Part shown: piece after piece, positions 8,294-17,661 of the stretch
How positions within the stretch are numbered: position 1 is the first letter of the stretch
How the letters are laid out: every line of letters starts with the position of its first letter
Made by a program: the position numbers and the translations under genes
Notes under the pieces: model-generated
The model's database searches: none
What the model was told of the DNA's origin: nothing
Seen by the model: the letters and a program-made list of their open reading frames with translations, nothing else
Origin: Frankia sp. QA3
GTDB taxonomy: Bacteria; Actinomycetota; Actinomycetes; Frankiales; Frankiaceae
DNA: 52,357 nt
Assembly: GCF_000262465.1 (NCBI RefSeq)
Contig: NZ_CM001489.1
Coordinates: 1,782,984 to 1,835,340, forward strand
Direction: 5' to 3'

Positions 8294-9456
8294 CCACCTC
8301 GACGATCAGCGCCCAGCACGCGGCAGCCCAGTCGCTCTCCCAGGGCACGGCCGGAACCGCGTTGTTGCGCATCGAACGCGCGCTCACCGCCGCCGGAACC
8401 TGGCAGGACGCACATGTTGCCCTCGTCCTCGCGACGTCCGGACCGGTGGACGGCAGCCCGAGCGGCTGCCTGGTACACGGCGCGCCTGCCCTGCGCTTCG
8501 TGCTCCACACCGCCACCGCGGACGGGGAGCCTCGCTACCAGCACGCAGCCCGAACGCTCGACCGTCACCTGCATCGCATCACCCGCTCGCGGCTCGACAC
8601 GGCCCAGGCCCGCATCGCCCACGAAACCCCAGGCACGTTCGACGAGTACGACCTGTTCTACGGACTCACCGGACTCGGACTCATCCTCCTGCGCACCGCC
8701 CCGGCCAGTGACACCCTCGCCGCCGTCCTCACTTACCTGAGCCGGCTCGCAACCCAGCCCCTCACGCTCGACGGGCTGCCGGCACCGGGCTGGTGGGCAG
8801 CCCGCGACCCCGACCCGCTGTCCCCGACCCCGGGCGGCCACGCGAACCTGGGCCTGGCCCACGGCGCGGCCGGCATCCTCGCGTTCCTCGCCCTCGCCGC
8901 CCGCGCCGGCCACACCGTGGACGGCCACCACGACGCGATCACAAGCCTGTGCGCCTGGTTCGACCAGTGGCGCCAGGACTCCGACGACGGGCCGTGGTGG
9001 CCCCAGTGGCTCACCCGCGACGATCTACGTGCCGGGCACCCCGCCCAGCCGGGTCCAGGACGACCATCTCTGTGCTACGGGACACCCGGGATCGCCCGCG
9101 CTCTCCAACTCGCCGCGATCGCCACCGCCGACCCCGCGCGCCAGGCCGACGCCGAGCACGCCTTCGCCACCTGCCTGACCGGACCCCGCCTCGCCACACT
9201 TCCGGACGCCGGCCTGTGCCACGGCCTCGCCGGCATCTACCAGGCAGCAACCCGCGTCGCCGCCGACGCGATCACCCCCGCAATCGGCACCCACCTTCCC
9301 GAACTCGCCGCCACCCTCACCGCGCAGGCCGGCGCCACCGACGGGTCCACCGCGCTGCTCACCGGCGACACGGGTGTCCAACTCGTGCTCGAATCCGCCC
9401 GCCGCGCCGCCGCCCCGCCTCTGTCCGGATGGGACTCATGCCTGCTGCTCAGCTGA
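8290..9456 (+). CDS. LanC-type lanthionine cyclase
   Basis: The 388-aa protein has the repeated Gly-rich helix-hairpin pattern of LanC: GLAHGAAGI near 188-196, SLCYGTPGI near 260-268 and GLCHGLAGI near 308-316. The Cys of CYG, the Cys and the His of CHG are the three zinc ligands of known LanC proteins, so the enzyme should be active in adding Cys thiols to Dha/Dhb. GTG at 8290 overlaps the lanB stop (GTGA). The 3' end overlaps the next gene by about 19 bases. Confidence 0.93.
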   Translation: MTTSTISAQHAAAQSLSQGTAGTALLRIERALTAAGTWQDAHVALVLATSGPVDGSPSGCLVHGAPALRFVLHTATADGEPRYQHAARTLDRHLHRITRSRLDTAQARIAHETPGTFDEYDLFYGLTGLGLILLRTAPASDTLAAVLTYLSRLATQPLTLDGLPAPGWWAARDPDPLSPTPGGHANLGLAHGAAGILAFLALAARAGHTVDGHHDAITSLCAWFDQWRQDSDDGPWWPQWLTRDDLRAGHPAQPGPGRPSLCYGTPGIARALQLAAIATADPARQADAEHAFATCLTGPRLATLPDAGLCHGLAGIYQAATRVAADAITPAIGTHLPELAATLTAQAGATDGSTALLTGDTGVQLVLESARRAAAPPLSGWDSCLLLS

Positions 9457-10400
9457 CCGCGCCGACCGCCGGACGGGTCGCCGACGCCATCCACGCCCTC
9501 CTCGGCGGGCGCGACATCGCCGTCGCCGCGGCCGAGGTGGGCCTGCATCCGACCGACCTCGCCGACGCAGCCGACGCGTACCACCTGGCCGGCATGGCCG
9601 CGCTCGAACAGCGGGCCACCGCCCGATGGCACCAGGTCCATCTCCGCCCCGCCGACGACGCCCCAGCCGACCACGCTCTCGCGACGCTCGTCGGCCCCCG
9701 GCTCGACGCACTCCTGGCAGGCGGCGCGGCCTCCGGGTGGTGGCATGTGAACAAGCCTCCCGGCTGGCGGGTACGCCTTCTCGACGCCGACCCGGATGCG
9801 GTCCGCAACCTGCTCGACGACCTGACCGCCGCCGGGACCATCGCCGCGTGGAGGCCCGCCCTCTACGAGCCGGAAACGGCCGCGTTCGGCGGACAGGCCG
9901 GTATGGGGATCGCCCATGCACTCTTCTGCGCCGACTCCGCCGGGGTCCTCGGCTTCGTCCGGCGGGACAATCTGCCGCTGGGCCGCAGAGAGCTGTCCGT
10001 CCTGCTGATCAGTTCCATGTGCGCCGGCGCCGGCCTCGACTGGTACGAACGCGGCGACGTCTTCACCCGCGTCGCGGCTATGCGACCCGACCCGCCCCCG
10101 TCCACGGCGCGGACCACGCTAGCCGCCCAGCTCCGCACCCTGCTCGCGGCGCCTGCCCAGAAAGGATCATCGCTGTTCACCTCTGACGGGCCGGCCGCAT
10201 TCGCCGTCCCGTGGCGTGATGCTTTCGAGACGGCAGGCGTACGCCTCGGTGCGGCTGCCGCCGCCGGCACCCTGAGCCGCGGCCTGCGCGCCGTCCTCGC
10301 CCACACCGTGATCTTTCACTGGAACAGGCTCGGGCTGCCCGCCCTCACACAGGCCGTCCTCGCCCACGCAGCGGCAGGCGCGTGCTTTCCCGAGGAATGA
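9438..10400 (+). CDS. Stand-alone thiopeptide-type bacteriocin biosynthesis (SpaB_C-like) protein
   Basis: The 320-aa protein resembles the SpaB_C domain found at the end of LanB proteins: WHQVHLRPADD near residue 57, then SGWWHVNKPPGWRVRLL near 96-112, a YEPETAAFGGQAGM segment near 142-155 and LISSMCAGAGLDWYE near 190. It is thus a second elimination-type domain beside the one fused to LanB. ATG 9438 with GGATGGG upstream is preferred; ATG 9429 in the same frame is possible. In the lanthipeptide locus it is the last gene. It might assist LanB, act on other residues, or take part in leader handling; sequence alone does not decide. Confidence 0.85.
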   Translation: MPAAQLTAPTAGRVADAIHALLGGRDIAVAAAEVGLHPTDLADAADAYHLAGMAALEQRATARWHQVHLRPADDAPADHALATLVGPRLDALLAGGAASGWWHVNKPPGWRVRLLDADPDAVRNLLDDLTAAGTIAAWRPALYEPETAAFGGQAGMGIAHALFCADSAGVLGFVRRDNLPLGRRELSVLLISSMCAGAGLDWYERGDVFTRVAAMRPDPPPSTARTTLAAQLRTLLAAPAQKGSSLFTSDGPAAFAVPWRDAFETAGVRLGAAAAAGTLSRGLRAVLAHTVIFHWNRLGLPALTQAVLAHAAAGACFPEE

Positions 10401-10491
10401 CCTATGGACCTGGGAGGCTGTGAACTGGCCTATTTGCCAGGTGCGATCCGGTTGGCGGAAGACTGGATCATCCGCTGTGCTCGCAGCTGCT

Positions 10492-12168
10492 TCAGGCGTC
10501 GAACTCGTCCCGCAGGCCGAGGACGCCGCGGGCCATCAGCAGGGTCAGGCAGTGCAGCACCTGCTCGCGGGTGAGTACCGGATGGCGCAGCCAGGCGTTG
10601 TAGGGGAACTCGGTGAGCACCGTCCACAGCACGATCGTCATGGTGGTCGGCGTCGTGCTGGTGGGCTCCGTGGCGGTCGGCGTCGTCGTGGCGGGCCAGT
10701 GGGGCGGCAGGCGGGCGGTGACGTCCTCGAGGTGGAGGCGCACCGCGCGGGCCAGCGGCCACAGCGGCGGGTTGTCCAGGATCTCGCAGGTCCAGATGTG
10801 GAACACGGTGCCGTGCCGCTCGACGATGCGCAGCCAGTCGTCGAGCCAGCGGGTCAGCTCGTCGACGGTGCCCACGGCGAGCAGCGCGTCGAAGTGGTCG
10901 CAGATGTGCACCGCGGCGCGGTGCGCCAGCGTCGTGAAGATGGCGGTGCGGTCCGTCCAGTAGCGGTAGAAGGTTCCGTGTGCGACGCCGGAGCGGGCGA
11001 TGATGTCGTTGACGCTGGTGCCGGCGAGCCCGCGCTGCTCGAAGGCCGCGACCGCGGCCTCGGTGATCGTCTCCACGGTGGAGCGCCCCCGACCGGTGAC
11101 GGATCTGCGCAGCCCCGGCGGCAGCGGCGCGTCCCGCTGCGCGGGGACCTTGCTGGGTGACGGGCCGGTGGCGCCGTCAGTGCCGGCGGAATCGTTAGGT
11201 CCGTCGGTGCCGTCGGAGTCGCCAGGTCTGGCGGTGTGTGCGGCGCGGGCCAGAGCGGCGAGATCCGGGCGGGGGATGGGGCCGGTGGGGGACGGGCCGG
11301 GGGAGCGCGGGATTGGCTCGCAGGAGCGGGGGGTCGGTTCGGGGGCGGGGAAGAACGAGCGGTGGATCATGCCGGCGAGGGCGTCGTGCAGCGCGTCGTC
11401 CTCGTCGGGGTGTCGCGCGATCTTGCCGCGGGCGTCGGAGACGATGTGCGTCCACTCGACGATGCAGATCACGGCGACGGAGAGCACCCGGGTGTCCACC
11501 CCGCCGGTGTCGGCGCGGGCCAGCCGCGGCGGCAGGCTCGCGGCGAGCACCTGCAGGTACTCCTCGGACGGGTTGTCAACGTCGGACGGGTTGTCGACGG
11601 ACGCGTTGTCGAGTGCCGGGCTGTCGACGGACGCGTTGTCGACGAGGGCCGCCTCCGGGATGGACAGCGGCCATTCCGCGAACACCGGTGAGTGCCGGCG
11701 CAGCACGGCGCCGAGCTCGCCCAGCCAGGCCCGGAACACCGCCAACCCCGCCGGTCCCTCGGTGAGTACCGGCAGCCGCTGGAAGTGGTCGACCAGGTCG
11801 ACGCCGAGCTCCTCGAAGAAGATCCGGAAGACCTCCAGCTTTCCGCGGAAGTACTGGTAGAAGGCGGCGTCGGAGCGGCCAGTGGCCTCGGCGACCGCCT
11901 GGACGCTCGTGCCGTGGTAGCCGCGTTCGACGAACAGCCGCCGCGCCGCGTCGATGATCTCCTGGCAGGCGCGGGCGCCCTCCGCGCCGATCACCTGGCT
12001 GGCCGGATACGGCGCACGCCGGTGCCGCGGCAGCCACGAGCCCCCGCCGGGGGTGGGGGAGTCGGCGCCCTGGCGCGGGCGGAGCGTGGGAAGCGGATCG
12101 GGCGTCGGCAACCCGGCCTCCCTCGGGCCTCGTCGCAACGAGCGGGTCCCGGACGGTGATTCCGGCAT
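10492..12168 (-). CDS. Two-domain TetR-family regulator
   Basis: A 558-aa protein with two complete TetR modules in tandem. The first helix-turn-helix lies at about 62-110 (IIDAARRLFVERGYHGTSV ... DAAFYQYF), the second at about 362-408 (ITEAAVAAFEQRGLAGTSV ... HGTFYRYW); each is followed by its own helical ligand/dimer region. The two are joined by a Pro/Asp-rich linker. The ATG at 12168 is the most likely start; the frame stays open upstream but with low-complexity residues. Residues about 176-200 contain an in-phase VDNAS/VDNPS repeat. It is divergent from the mycofactocin-type SDR operon, which it probably controls. A paralogue with the same layout is at 33742-35154. Confidence 0.85.
   Translation of the reverse strand: MPESPSGTRSLRRGPREAGLPTPDPLPTLRPRQGADSPTPGGGSWLPRHRRAPYPASQVIGAEGARACQEIIDAARRLFVERGYHGTSVQAVAEATGRSDAAFYQYFRGKLEVFRIFFEELGVDLVDHFQRLPVLTEGPAGLAVFRAWLGELGAVLRRHSPVFAEWPLSIPEAALVDNASVDSPALDNASVDNPSDVDNPSEEYLQVLAASLPPRLARADTGGVDTRVLSVAVICIVEWTHIVSDARGKIARHPDEDDALHDALAGMIHRSFFPAPEPTPRSCEPIPRSPGPSPTGPIPRPDLAALARAAHTARPGDSDGTDGPNDSAGTDGATGPSPSKVPAQRDAPLPPGLRRSVTGRGRSTVETITEAAVAAFEQRGLAGTSVNDIIARSGVAHGTFYRYWTDRTAIFTTLAHRAAVHICDHFDALLAVGTVDELTRWLDDWLRIVERHGTVFHIWTCEILDNPPLWPLARAVRLHLEDVTARLPPHWPATTTPTATEPTSTTPTTMTIVLWTVLTEFPYNAWLRHPVLTREQVLHCLTLLMARGVLGLRDEFDA
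11566..11642. repeat. Short direct repeats inside the two-domain TetR gene
   Basis: A 20-base unit occurs identically at 11593-11612 and 11623-11642, and GGACGGGTTGTC occurs at 11566-11577 and 11584-11595. All spacings are multiples of three, so the protein gains VDNAS/VDNPS-like blocks. It lies between the first helix-turn-helix and the end of the first ligand domain, probably in a loop. Confidence 0.8.
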
Positions 12169-12170
12169 CG

Positions 12171-12186
12171 CGTTGCGTGTGCAACG
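12171..12186. promoter_or_regulatory. Palindrome CGTTGC-N4-GCAACG, candidate TetR operator
   Basis: A perfect six-base inverted repeat (CGTTGC, spacer GTGT, GCAACG) stands two bases upstream of the ATG of the two-domain TetR gene in the divergent region shared with the SDR operon. A longer version with the same core, ACCGTTGC-N4-GCAACGGT, is found at 48001-48020 upstream of the YceI gene. An autoregulatory operator is the simplest reading. Confidence 0.45.
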
Positions 12187-12430
12187 AGTGTATGCGGGTG
12201 CGCATTCCGCCAGGTCGGGAGGCACGCGCCGGCTGGCATCACCGATCGGAATCCCAACCCGGGCAACCCGGGCTTCCAATGTGACAGGTGTCTTACTAGT
12301 GTGGTGGCTCACAGGCGGCCGGTGCTCGGGGGAGCGCGCGGCCCGCTGGCCGGACCATCCGCGCCGCCCGACCGGACCGCCCCAGGTGGGCCGCCGGTCG
12401 TCGGCCGACCGAGGCGAGAAGAGAGCATCC

Positions 12431-13258
12431 ATGGGCTTGTTGGACGACCGGGTCGTGTTCATCACCGGAGCGGCGCGCGGGCAGGGCCGCTCGCACGCGG
12501 TGACGTTCGCCGAGCAGGGGGCGAACATCGTCGGCGTCGACATCTGTCGCGACCTCGAAGCCGTGCCCTACAAGCTCGGCACCGCCGACGACCTGGCCGA
12601 GACGGCCCAGCTGGTGGAGAAGGCCGGCGGGCAGATGCTCACCGCCGAGGCCGACGTGCGCGACAGGGCCGCGCTGCAGGCCGCGTTCGACGCCGGGGTC
12701 GAGCGCTTCGGCCACATCGACACCGTCCTGGCCAACGCCGGGGTCATCCTCAGCAACAGCGACGAGCGCGACGCCGACGAGGCGCTGCGCCTGGGCATCG
12801 ACATCATGCAGATCGGCGTGTGGAACACCTTCCAGGTCGCCATCCCGCACCTGATCGAGCGCGGCCAGGGCGGCAACCTCGTCGCCACCAGCTCCATGGC
12901 GGCGCTGCTGCCGCTCACCGACGGCCGCGGCGGCTCCGACGCCTACGGGATGGCCAAGAACGCCGTCATCGCGCTGGTCCGCTCGTACGCGAACTGGCTG
13001 GCCCCGCACCGCATCCGGGTCAACGCGGTGGCGCCGACGAACTGCGCGACGCCGATGGTCACCGAGAACCCGGCGCTGTTCGGCGTCATCGAGGCGAACC
13101 CCAACCTCGTCAACGCGATGCAGACGATGCTGCCCGACCTCCCCATCATCGAGCCCGGCGACGTCAGCCAGGCCATCCTGTTCCTCATCTCCGACGCCGC
13201 GCGCTCCTTCACCGGCAGCCTGCTCAAGGTCGACGCCGGCATGGACGTCCGCCGCTAG
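12431..13258 (+). CDS. Mycofactocin-coupled SDR-family oxidoreductase
   Basis: The 275-aa protein is a classical SDR with NAD-binding TGAARGQGR at about 11-19 and the catalytic Tyr172-xxx-Lys176. The insertion after the second strand, VDICRDLEAVPYKLGTADDL, plus DLAETAQLVEKAG, is the hallmark of the SDR subfamily found only in genomes with mycofactocin (TIGR03971 type), in which NAD stays bound and mycofactocin is the electron carrier. The second such enzyme is at 31795-32610 and the mft genes are at 45.1-50.6 kb. It is first in an operon with an aldehyde dehydrogenase and an acyl-CoA ligase, so an alcohol substrate is likely; which alcohol is unknown. Confidence 0.88.
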   Translation: MGLLDDRVVFITGAARGQGRSHAVTFAEQGANIVGVDICRDLEAVPYKLGTADDLAETAQLVEKAGGQMLTAEADVRDRAALQAAFDAGVERFGHIDTVLANAGVILSNSDERDADEALRLGIDIMQIGVWNTFQVAIPHLIERGQGGNLVATSSMAALLPLTDGRGGSDAYGMAKNAVIALVRSYANWLAPHRIRVNAVAPTNCATPMVTENPALFGVIEANPNLVNAMQTMLPDLPIIEPGDVSQAILFLISDAARSFTGSLLKVDAGMDVRR

Positions 13259-13345
13259 CACGGCGACGGCCAGGCCCGGTAGCCCGCTCACCCGACCGGA
13301 TCACCGCCCCCCGGCGTGGTGGAGGCGGCGTACGAAGGAGGACCC

Positions 13346-14860
13346 GTGACGAGTACGACCCCCACCGACACCCCCACCGACACGGCGGCCGGTGCGACCG
13401 TGGTCGGCGAGGCTCGGATGCTCATCGATGGCCGGCTGGTCGAGGCCACCGGCGGCGCCGTCTACGACAACGTCAACCCGGCCACCGAGGGAGTGCTGGG
13501 CCAGACCAGCGACGCCGCGGCCGTCGACCTGGACGCCGCGATCGCCGCGGCGCGGCGCGCCTTCGACGAGTCGGCCTGGTCGACCGACCGTGACCTGCGC
13601 CGCCGCTGCCTGACGCAGCTGCAGCAGGCGCTGGAGGGCGAGCGCGAGCAGCTGCGCGCCGAGCTCGTCGCCGAGGCCGGCGCGCCCGTCGCCGTCACCG
13701 CCATCGCCCAGCTCGACTGGCCGCTGGCCGACGGGCTGCGCGGTCCGCTGGAGCTGATGGACAGCTTCCCCTGGGAGCGCTCCCTGCCCGACACCCACCT
13801 GATGGGCCCCAGCCACCGGGCCGTCTGGCGGGAGCCGGTCGGGGTGGTCGCGGCGATCGTGCCGTGGAACTTCCCGTTCGAGGTCACGATCAACAAGCTG
13901 GGCCCGGCGTTGGCGACCGGGAACACGGTCGTGCTCAAGCCCGCGCCGGACACGCCGTGGAACGCCACCCGCATCGGCCGGCTCATCGCCGAGCAGACCG
14001 ACATCCCGCCGGGCGTGGTCAACGTGGTGCCCTGCTCGGACAACGCCGTCGCCGGCCAGCTCCTCGTCGACCCGCGGGTCGACCTGGTGTCGTTCACCGG
14101 GTCGACGGGGGTGGGCCGGCTCGTCGTGGAGAAGTCCGCGGCGACGATGAAGCGCACCCTGCTCGAACTCGGCGGCAAGTCGGCGATGATCGTCCTCGAC
14201 GACGCCGACCTCGCCGCGGTGCTGCCGCTGGCCGGGTTCGGCGCCTGCCTGCACTCCGGGCAGGGCTGCGCGCTGCTCACCCGGGTGCTGCTGCCCCGTG
14301 ACCGCTACGCGGAGGGCGTGGAGATCCTCGCCGGGGTGATCGGCGCCCTGCCCTACGGCGACCCGACCGATCCCGCGAACCTCGCCGGCCCGCTCATCAA
14401 CGCCCGCCAGCGCGAGCGGGTCCTCGGCTACGTCGAGGCCGGCCGGGCGCAGGGGGCGCGGGTCGTCGTCGGCGGTGGGCGGCCCGAGCACCTGCCGCGC
14501 GGCTACTACGTGCAGCCGACGCTGCTCGCCGACGTGGACAACACGATGACCGTCGCCCGGGAGGAGATCTTCGGGCCGGTGGTGTGCGCGATCCCGTTCG
14601 ACGACGAGGCCGACGCGGTGCGCATCGCCAACGACAGCCCGTACGGCCTGTCCGGCGGGGTGTACTCGGCGTCGGTCGAACGGGGCCTGGGCGTCGCCCG
14701 GCGTATCCGCACCGGCAGCATCAACGTCAACGGCGGGATGTTCTACGGCTCGGACGGCCCGTACGGCGGGTACAAGATGTCCGGTCTGGGCCGCCAGGGC
14801 GGCCTGGAGGGCTTCGCCTGCTACACCGAGGCCAAGACCGTCGGCTACGTCGGTGCCTGA
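13346..14860 (+). CDS. Aldehyde dehydrogenase
   Basis: At 504 aa this is a standard-length NAD(P)-dependent aldehyde dehydrogenase. Seen are PWNFPF near 172, FTGSTGVGR near 251, general base Glu274 in ELGGKS, and the nucleophile Cys308 in GQGCA. GTG 13346 is preceded by AAGGAGGA. It lies 87 bases after the SDR and its end overlaps the ligase start by 8 bases. In this order it should oxidise the aldehyde made by the SDR to a carboxylic acid for activation by the ligase. Confidence 0.93.
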   Translation: MTSTTPTDTPTDTAAGATVVGEARMLIDGRLVEATGGAVYDNVNPATEGVLGQTSDAAAVDLDAAIAAARRAFDESAWSTDRDLRRRCLTQLQQALEGEREQLRAELVAEAGAPVAVTAIAQLDWPLADGLRGPLELMDSFPWERSLPDTHLMGPSHRAVWREPVGVVAAIVPWNFPFEVTINKLGPALATGNTVVLKPAPDTPWNATRIGRLIAEQTDIPPGVVNVVPCSDNAVAGQLLVDPRVDLVSFTGSTGVGRLVVEKSAATMKRTLLELGGKSAMIVLDDADLAAVLPLAGFGACLHSGQGCALLTRVLLPRDRYAEGVEILAGVIGALPYGDPTDPANLAGPLINARQRERVLGYVEAGRAQGARVVVGGGRPEHLPRGYYVQPTLLADVDNTMTVAREEIFGPVVCAIPFDDEADAVRIANDSPYGLSGGVYSASVERGLGVARRIRTGSINVNGGMFYGSDGPYGGYKMSGLGRQGGLEGFACYTEAKTVGYVGA

Positions 14861-16328
14861 TTTCCGGGGCGCCGGCGCGGTGAGCTGGCTGGAGCGGGTC
14901 CTCGCCGTGCACGCGGGCAGTGCCCGCCCGGCGGTGCTCGACGCCGCCGGGCCGGTCAGCGGCGCCGAGCTCGTCGGGCGGGCGACGTACGCCGCCGAGT
15001 TCCTCACCGGGCTCGGCGTGCCGGCGGGCACACCGGTGCCGGCGCTGCTCACCAGCAACCCCGACGCGCTGGCGCTGCTGCTCGGCGGGGCGGCGGCCGA
15101 CCGTCCGGTGGCCCCGCTCGGCCCGCGGCTGACCGCCGCCGAGCTCGCCGGGCCGGTGCGTGCCAGCGGCGCCGACGTCCTGCTCACCGAACCCGCCTGG
15201 GCCGCCGTCGCGGCGCAGGCCGCCGCGCTGGCCGGGGCGCGGGTGGTACCCGTGCCGGCGCTGCGGGCGTCGGGCGCGCCCCTGCCCGTGCCGAGCGGGC
15301 CGGTCGCGCTCCATCTGCACACCTCGGGCACCACCGGGGCGGCCAAGCGGGTGCCGGTCACCCAGGAGGTGCTCGCCGCGCGCACCGAGCTGCTGTCCGC
15401 CCTGCTCGAGCTCGGCCCGGACAGCCGCTACGCCACCGGCTCGCCGCTGCACCACATCGGCGGGCTCGGCAACACGCTCGTCGCGGTGACCGTCGGCGCG
15501 ACCGTGCTGCCGACGGCGCGTTTCAGCCACCAGTGGTGGGCCGGCCTGCGGGAGCAGGGTGCCACGCACTGCCAGCTCGTCCCGACGATGATCGAGATGC
15601 TGCTGGCCGAGGGGACGCTCGACGCGGTGCCGCTGCGCACCCTGGTCTACGGCGCGTCGCCGATCAGCCCGGAGACGCTGCGCCGGGTGCAGGCCGTGCT
15701 GCCCGGGGTGCGCCTGGTCAACCTGTTCGGCCAGACCGAGGGCAGCCCGCTGACCTGCCTGACCCCGGCCGACCACGACCGGGCCGCGGCAAGCGCCCCC
15801 GACCTGCTCGCCACCGTCGGGCGGCCCGTGCCGGGGCTGCGGCTGCGCATCGACGACCCGGACGACGCCGGGGTCGGCGAGGTGCTCGCCGCCGCGGCGC
15901 ACCTGAGCGTGCACGCCGCCGACGGCTGGCTGCACAGCGGCGACCTCGGTTTCCTCGACGCCGACGGCTACCTGCACCTGGTCGGCCGGCGCAACGACAT
16001 GATCGTGCGCGGTGGGGAGAACGTCTACCCGCTGGAGATCGAGCACGCGCTCGTCGAACATCCCGGGGTCGCCGACGCCGGGATCGTCGGGGTGCCCGAC
16101 GCCCGGCTGGGGGAAACCCTGGCCGCGTTCATCGTCCCCGCCGACCCCGACCGCCCGCCGCCGGAGGAGGAGCTGCGGCGGTTCGTGCGCGACCGGCTGG
16201 CCGGGTTCAAGGTGCCCGCCTACTGGTACGTCGTCGACGCGCTGCCGCTCAACGCCGCCGGCAAGCTCACCCGCCCCGCCCTGCGCGCCCGCCACGACGC
16301 CGCTGCCGCCGGCAGCGTGTCGCCGTAG
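14853..16328 (+). CDS. Acyl-CoA synthetase (class I adenylate-forming)
   Basis: The 491-aa protein has the AMP-binding core motifs: LHTSGTTGAAKR near 153-165, the A5-type LFGQTEG near 291, GWLHSGDLGF near 359, GRRNDMIVRGGENVYPLEIE near 378, and the C-terminal catalytic Lys in NAAGKLTR near 470. Overlap with the aldehyde dehydrogenase shows translational coupling. It probably activates the acid product of the two preceding enzymes to a CoA thioester. Substrate not evident. Confidence 0.9.
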   Translation: MPDFRGAGAVSWLERVLAVHAGSARPAVLDAAGPVSGAELVGRATYAAEFLTGLGVPAGTPVPALLTSNPDALALLLGGAAADRPVAPLGPRLTAAELAGPVRASGADVLLTEPAWAAVAAQAAALAGARVVPVPALRASGAPLPVPSGPVALHLHTSGTTGAAKRVPVTQEVLAARTELLSALLELGPDSRYATGSPLHHIGGLGNTLVAVTVGATVLPTARFSHQWWAGLREQGATHCQLVPTMIEMLLAEGTLDAVPLRTLVYGASPISPETLRRVQAVLPGVRLVNLFGQTEGSPLTCLTPADHDRAAASAPDLLATVGRPVPGLRLRIDDPDDAGVGEVLAAAAHLSVHAADGWLHSGDLGFLDADGYLHLVGRRNDMIVRGGENVYPLEIEHALVEHPGVADAGIVGVPDARLGETLAAFIVPADPDRPPPEEELRRFVRDRLAGFKVPAYWYVVDALPLNAAGKLTRPALRARHDAAAAGSVSP

Positions 16329-16357
16329 CGGGCCCGCCGGGTGCGAGTGCGCGCCGG

Positions 16358-17593
16358 TCAGGAGCCGGTGGTGGCGGGCAGCTCGTGGCCGCAGAGGTTC
16401 TCGCGGACGACGCTGAAGGCGTCCCCGGCCTGGTTCGCCTGGACGAACGACCAGCAGGTGGTCTGCTTGCCCCGGTCGCGGGCCAGGTCCATCGGCTGGA
16501 TCAGCCCGCCGGCGTCGTAGTCGCGCACCGCGTTGAGGCCGTTGACGAAGCCCTCGCGGGTCGGGCAGGGACCGGCCTCGGTCAGCCCGCGCAGGAACAG
16601 GTCGGTGTCGATGTAGGCGATCATCGCCAGTTCCTGCTGCGGGTTGGGGACCTGCGGGGCGTAGCGCGCCATCGCCGTGCGGTAGTTCGCGATCGCCGGG
16701 CCGCCGGCCTCGAACGGGCGGTAGAACACCGGGATGGTCACGCCGGCCAGCGCGCCGGCGGAGTCGTGCAGGAGCTGGGTGTCGTAGCCGCTGACCGACA
16801 GGACCACGCGCAGGTTCACCCCGGCTGCGCGCACGGCGTTCAGGACCGCGGGCAGATCGGGGGCGTTGATGACGGTGAGCAGGGTGTCGGCGCCGCTGTC
16901 GGCGATGCGCCGGGCGACGGCCGCCGGGCTGTCCGCGTTCGCGGTGTAGGCGATCTCGCTGACGACCGGGATGCCGGCGGCCTGGGCGCTCTGGGTCATC
17001 TTGGCGCTGGTGTTGCCGACCCCGGCCGACAGCGCGGTCCGCAGCAGGATCGCCTTCGTCCCGCCCTGCGAGCGCAGGAACGTGCCGTAGGTGTCGGCCG
17101 CGGCGCCGGTGGTGGAGGAGAACGAGAACATGCTGCGGTACTTCGCCCAGACGTCGCCGGTGGCCAGCCCGCCGACCGGGACGCCGTGGTCGGCGAGGTA
17201 CTGGGCGCTGCCGTCGGCGGCCAGGGAGTACTCCAGGACGCCGAAGACCTTCTGTCGCTCGACCAGGTCCCGGGCGGCGACGCCGTTGGCCGCCGGGTCG
17301 CCCTGGTCGTCCCGCCAGTCGTAGACGATCTTGCGTCCGTGGATGCCGCCGGCGGCGTTCGCCAGGCCGATGCGGGCGTCGACCCCGGCGCGGGTGGCGG
17401 CCAGCGAGGCCGCCGTCGGCCCGGAGTCGGGATAAAGAAGCCCGAGCCTGACCTCCGACGAGGTCACGCCCGGGCTGTCACAGGAGGCCGCCGACGATGC
17501 CGTCGCGGACGAGCACGCGCTCGTCCCGGCGGCGAGTAACGCCAGCATCGCGGCGGCGCTGGATAACGATAAGGAGACGGATCGGCGACGCAT
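16358..17593 (-). CDS. Branched-chain amino acid-type ABC solute-binding lipoprotein
   Basis: The 411-aa protein has a signal peptide with a lipobox ending at Cys27 (LLAAGTSAC), then a periplasmic-binding-protein type I fold of the Leu/Ile/Val type (VRLGLLYPDSG at about 49, NAAGGIHGRKIVYDWRDDQG near 82). It should be anchored outside the membrane and bind a small ligand. No permease or ATPase gene is near, so it is an orphan. A close paralogue is at 51068-52297. The gene converges with the acyl-CoA ligase 30 bases away, and could sense or bind a substrate of that pathway. Confidence 0.88.
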   Translation of the reverse strand: MRRRSVSLSLSSAAAMLALLAAGTSACSSATASSAASCDSPGVTSSEVRLGLLYPDSGPTAASLAATRAGVDARIGLANAAGGIHGRKIVYDWRDDQGDPAANGVAARDLVERQKVFGVLEYSLAADGSAQYLADHGVPVGGLATGDVWAKYRSMFSFSSTTGAAADTYGTFLRSQGGTKAILLRTALSAGVGNTSAKMTQSAQAAGIPVVSEIAYTANADSPAAVARRIADSGADTLLTVINAPDLPAVLNAVRAAGVNLRVVLSVSGYDTQLLHDSAGALAGVTIPVFYRPFEAGGPAIANYRTAMARYAPQVPNPQQELAMIAYIDTDLFLRGLTEAGPCPTREGFVNGLNAVRDYDAGGLIQPMDLARDRGKQTTCWSFVQANQAGDAFSVVRENLCGHELPATTGS

Positions 17594-17661
17594 CGTGAAC
17601 CCCCGTGGGAACGGTCAGGAAAGGGAGGGGAGGAAACTATCGGAAAAGGGGAAGAAAAGGT

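Noticed and set aside
10492..12543. Longer start for the first two-domain TetR protein (to 12543)
   Set aside because: The extra N-terminal part is Arg/Pro-rich, covers the divergent promoter and overlaps the SDR gene on the other strand.
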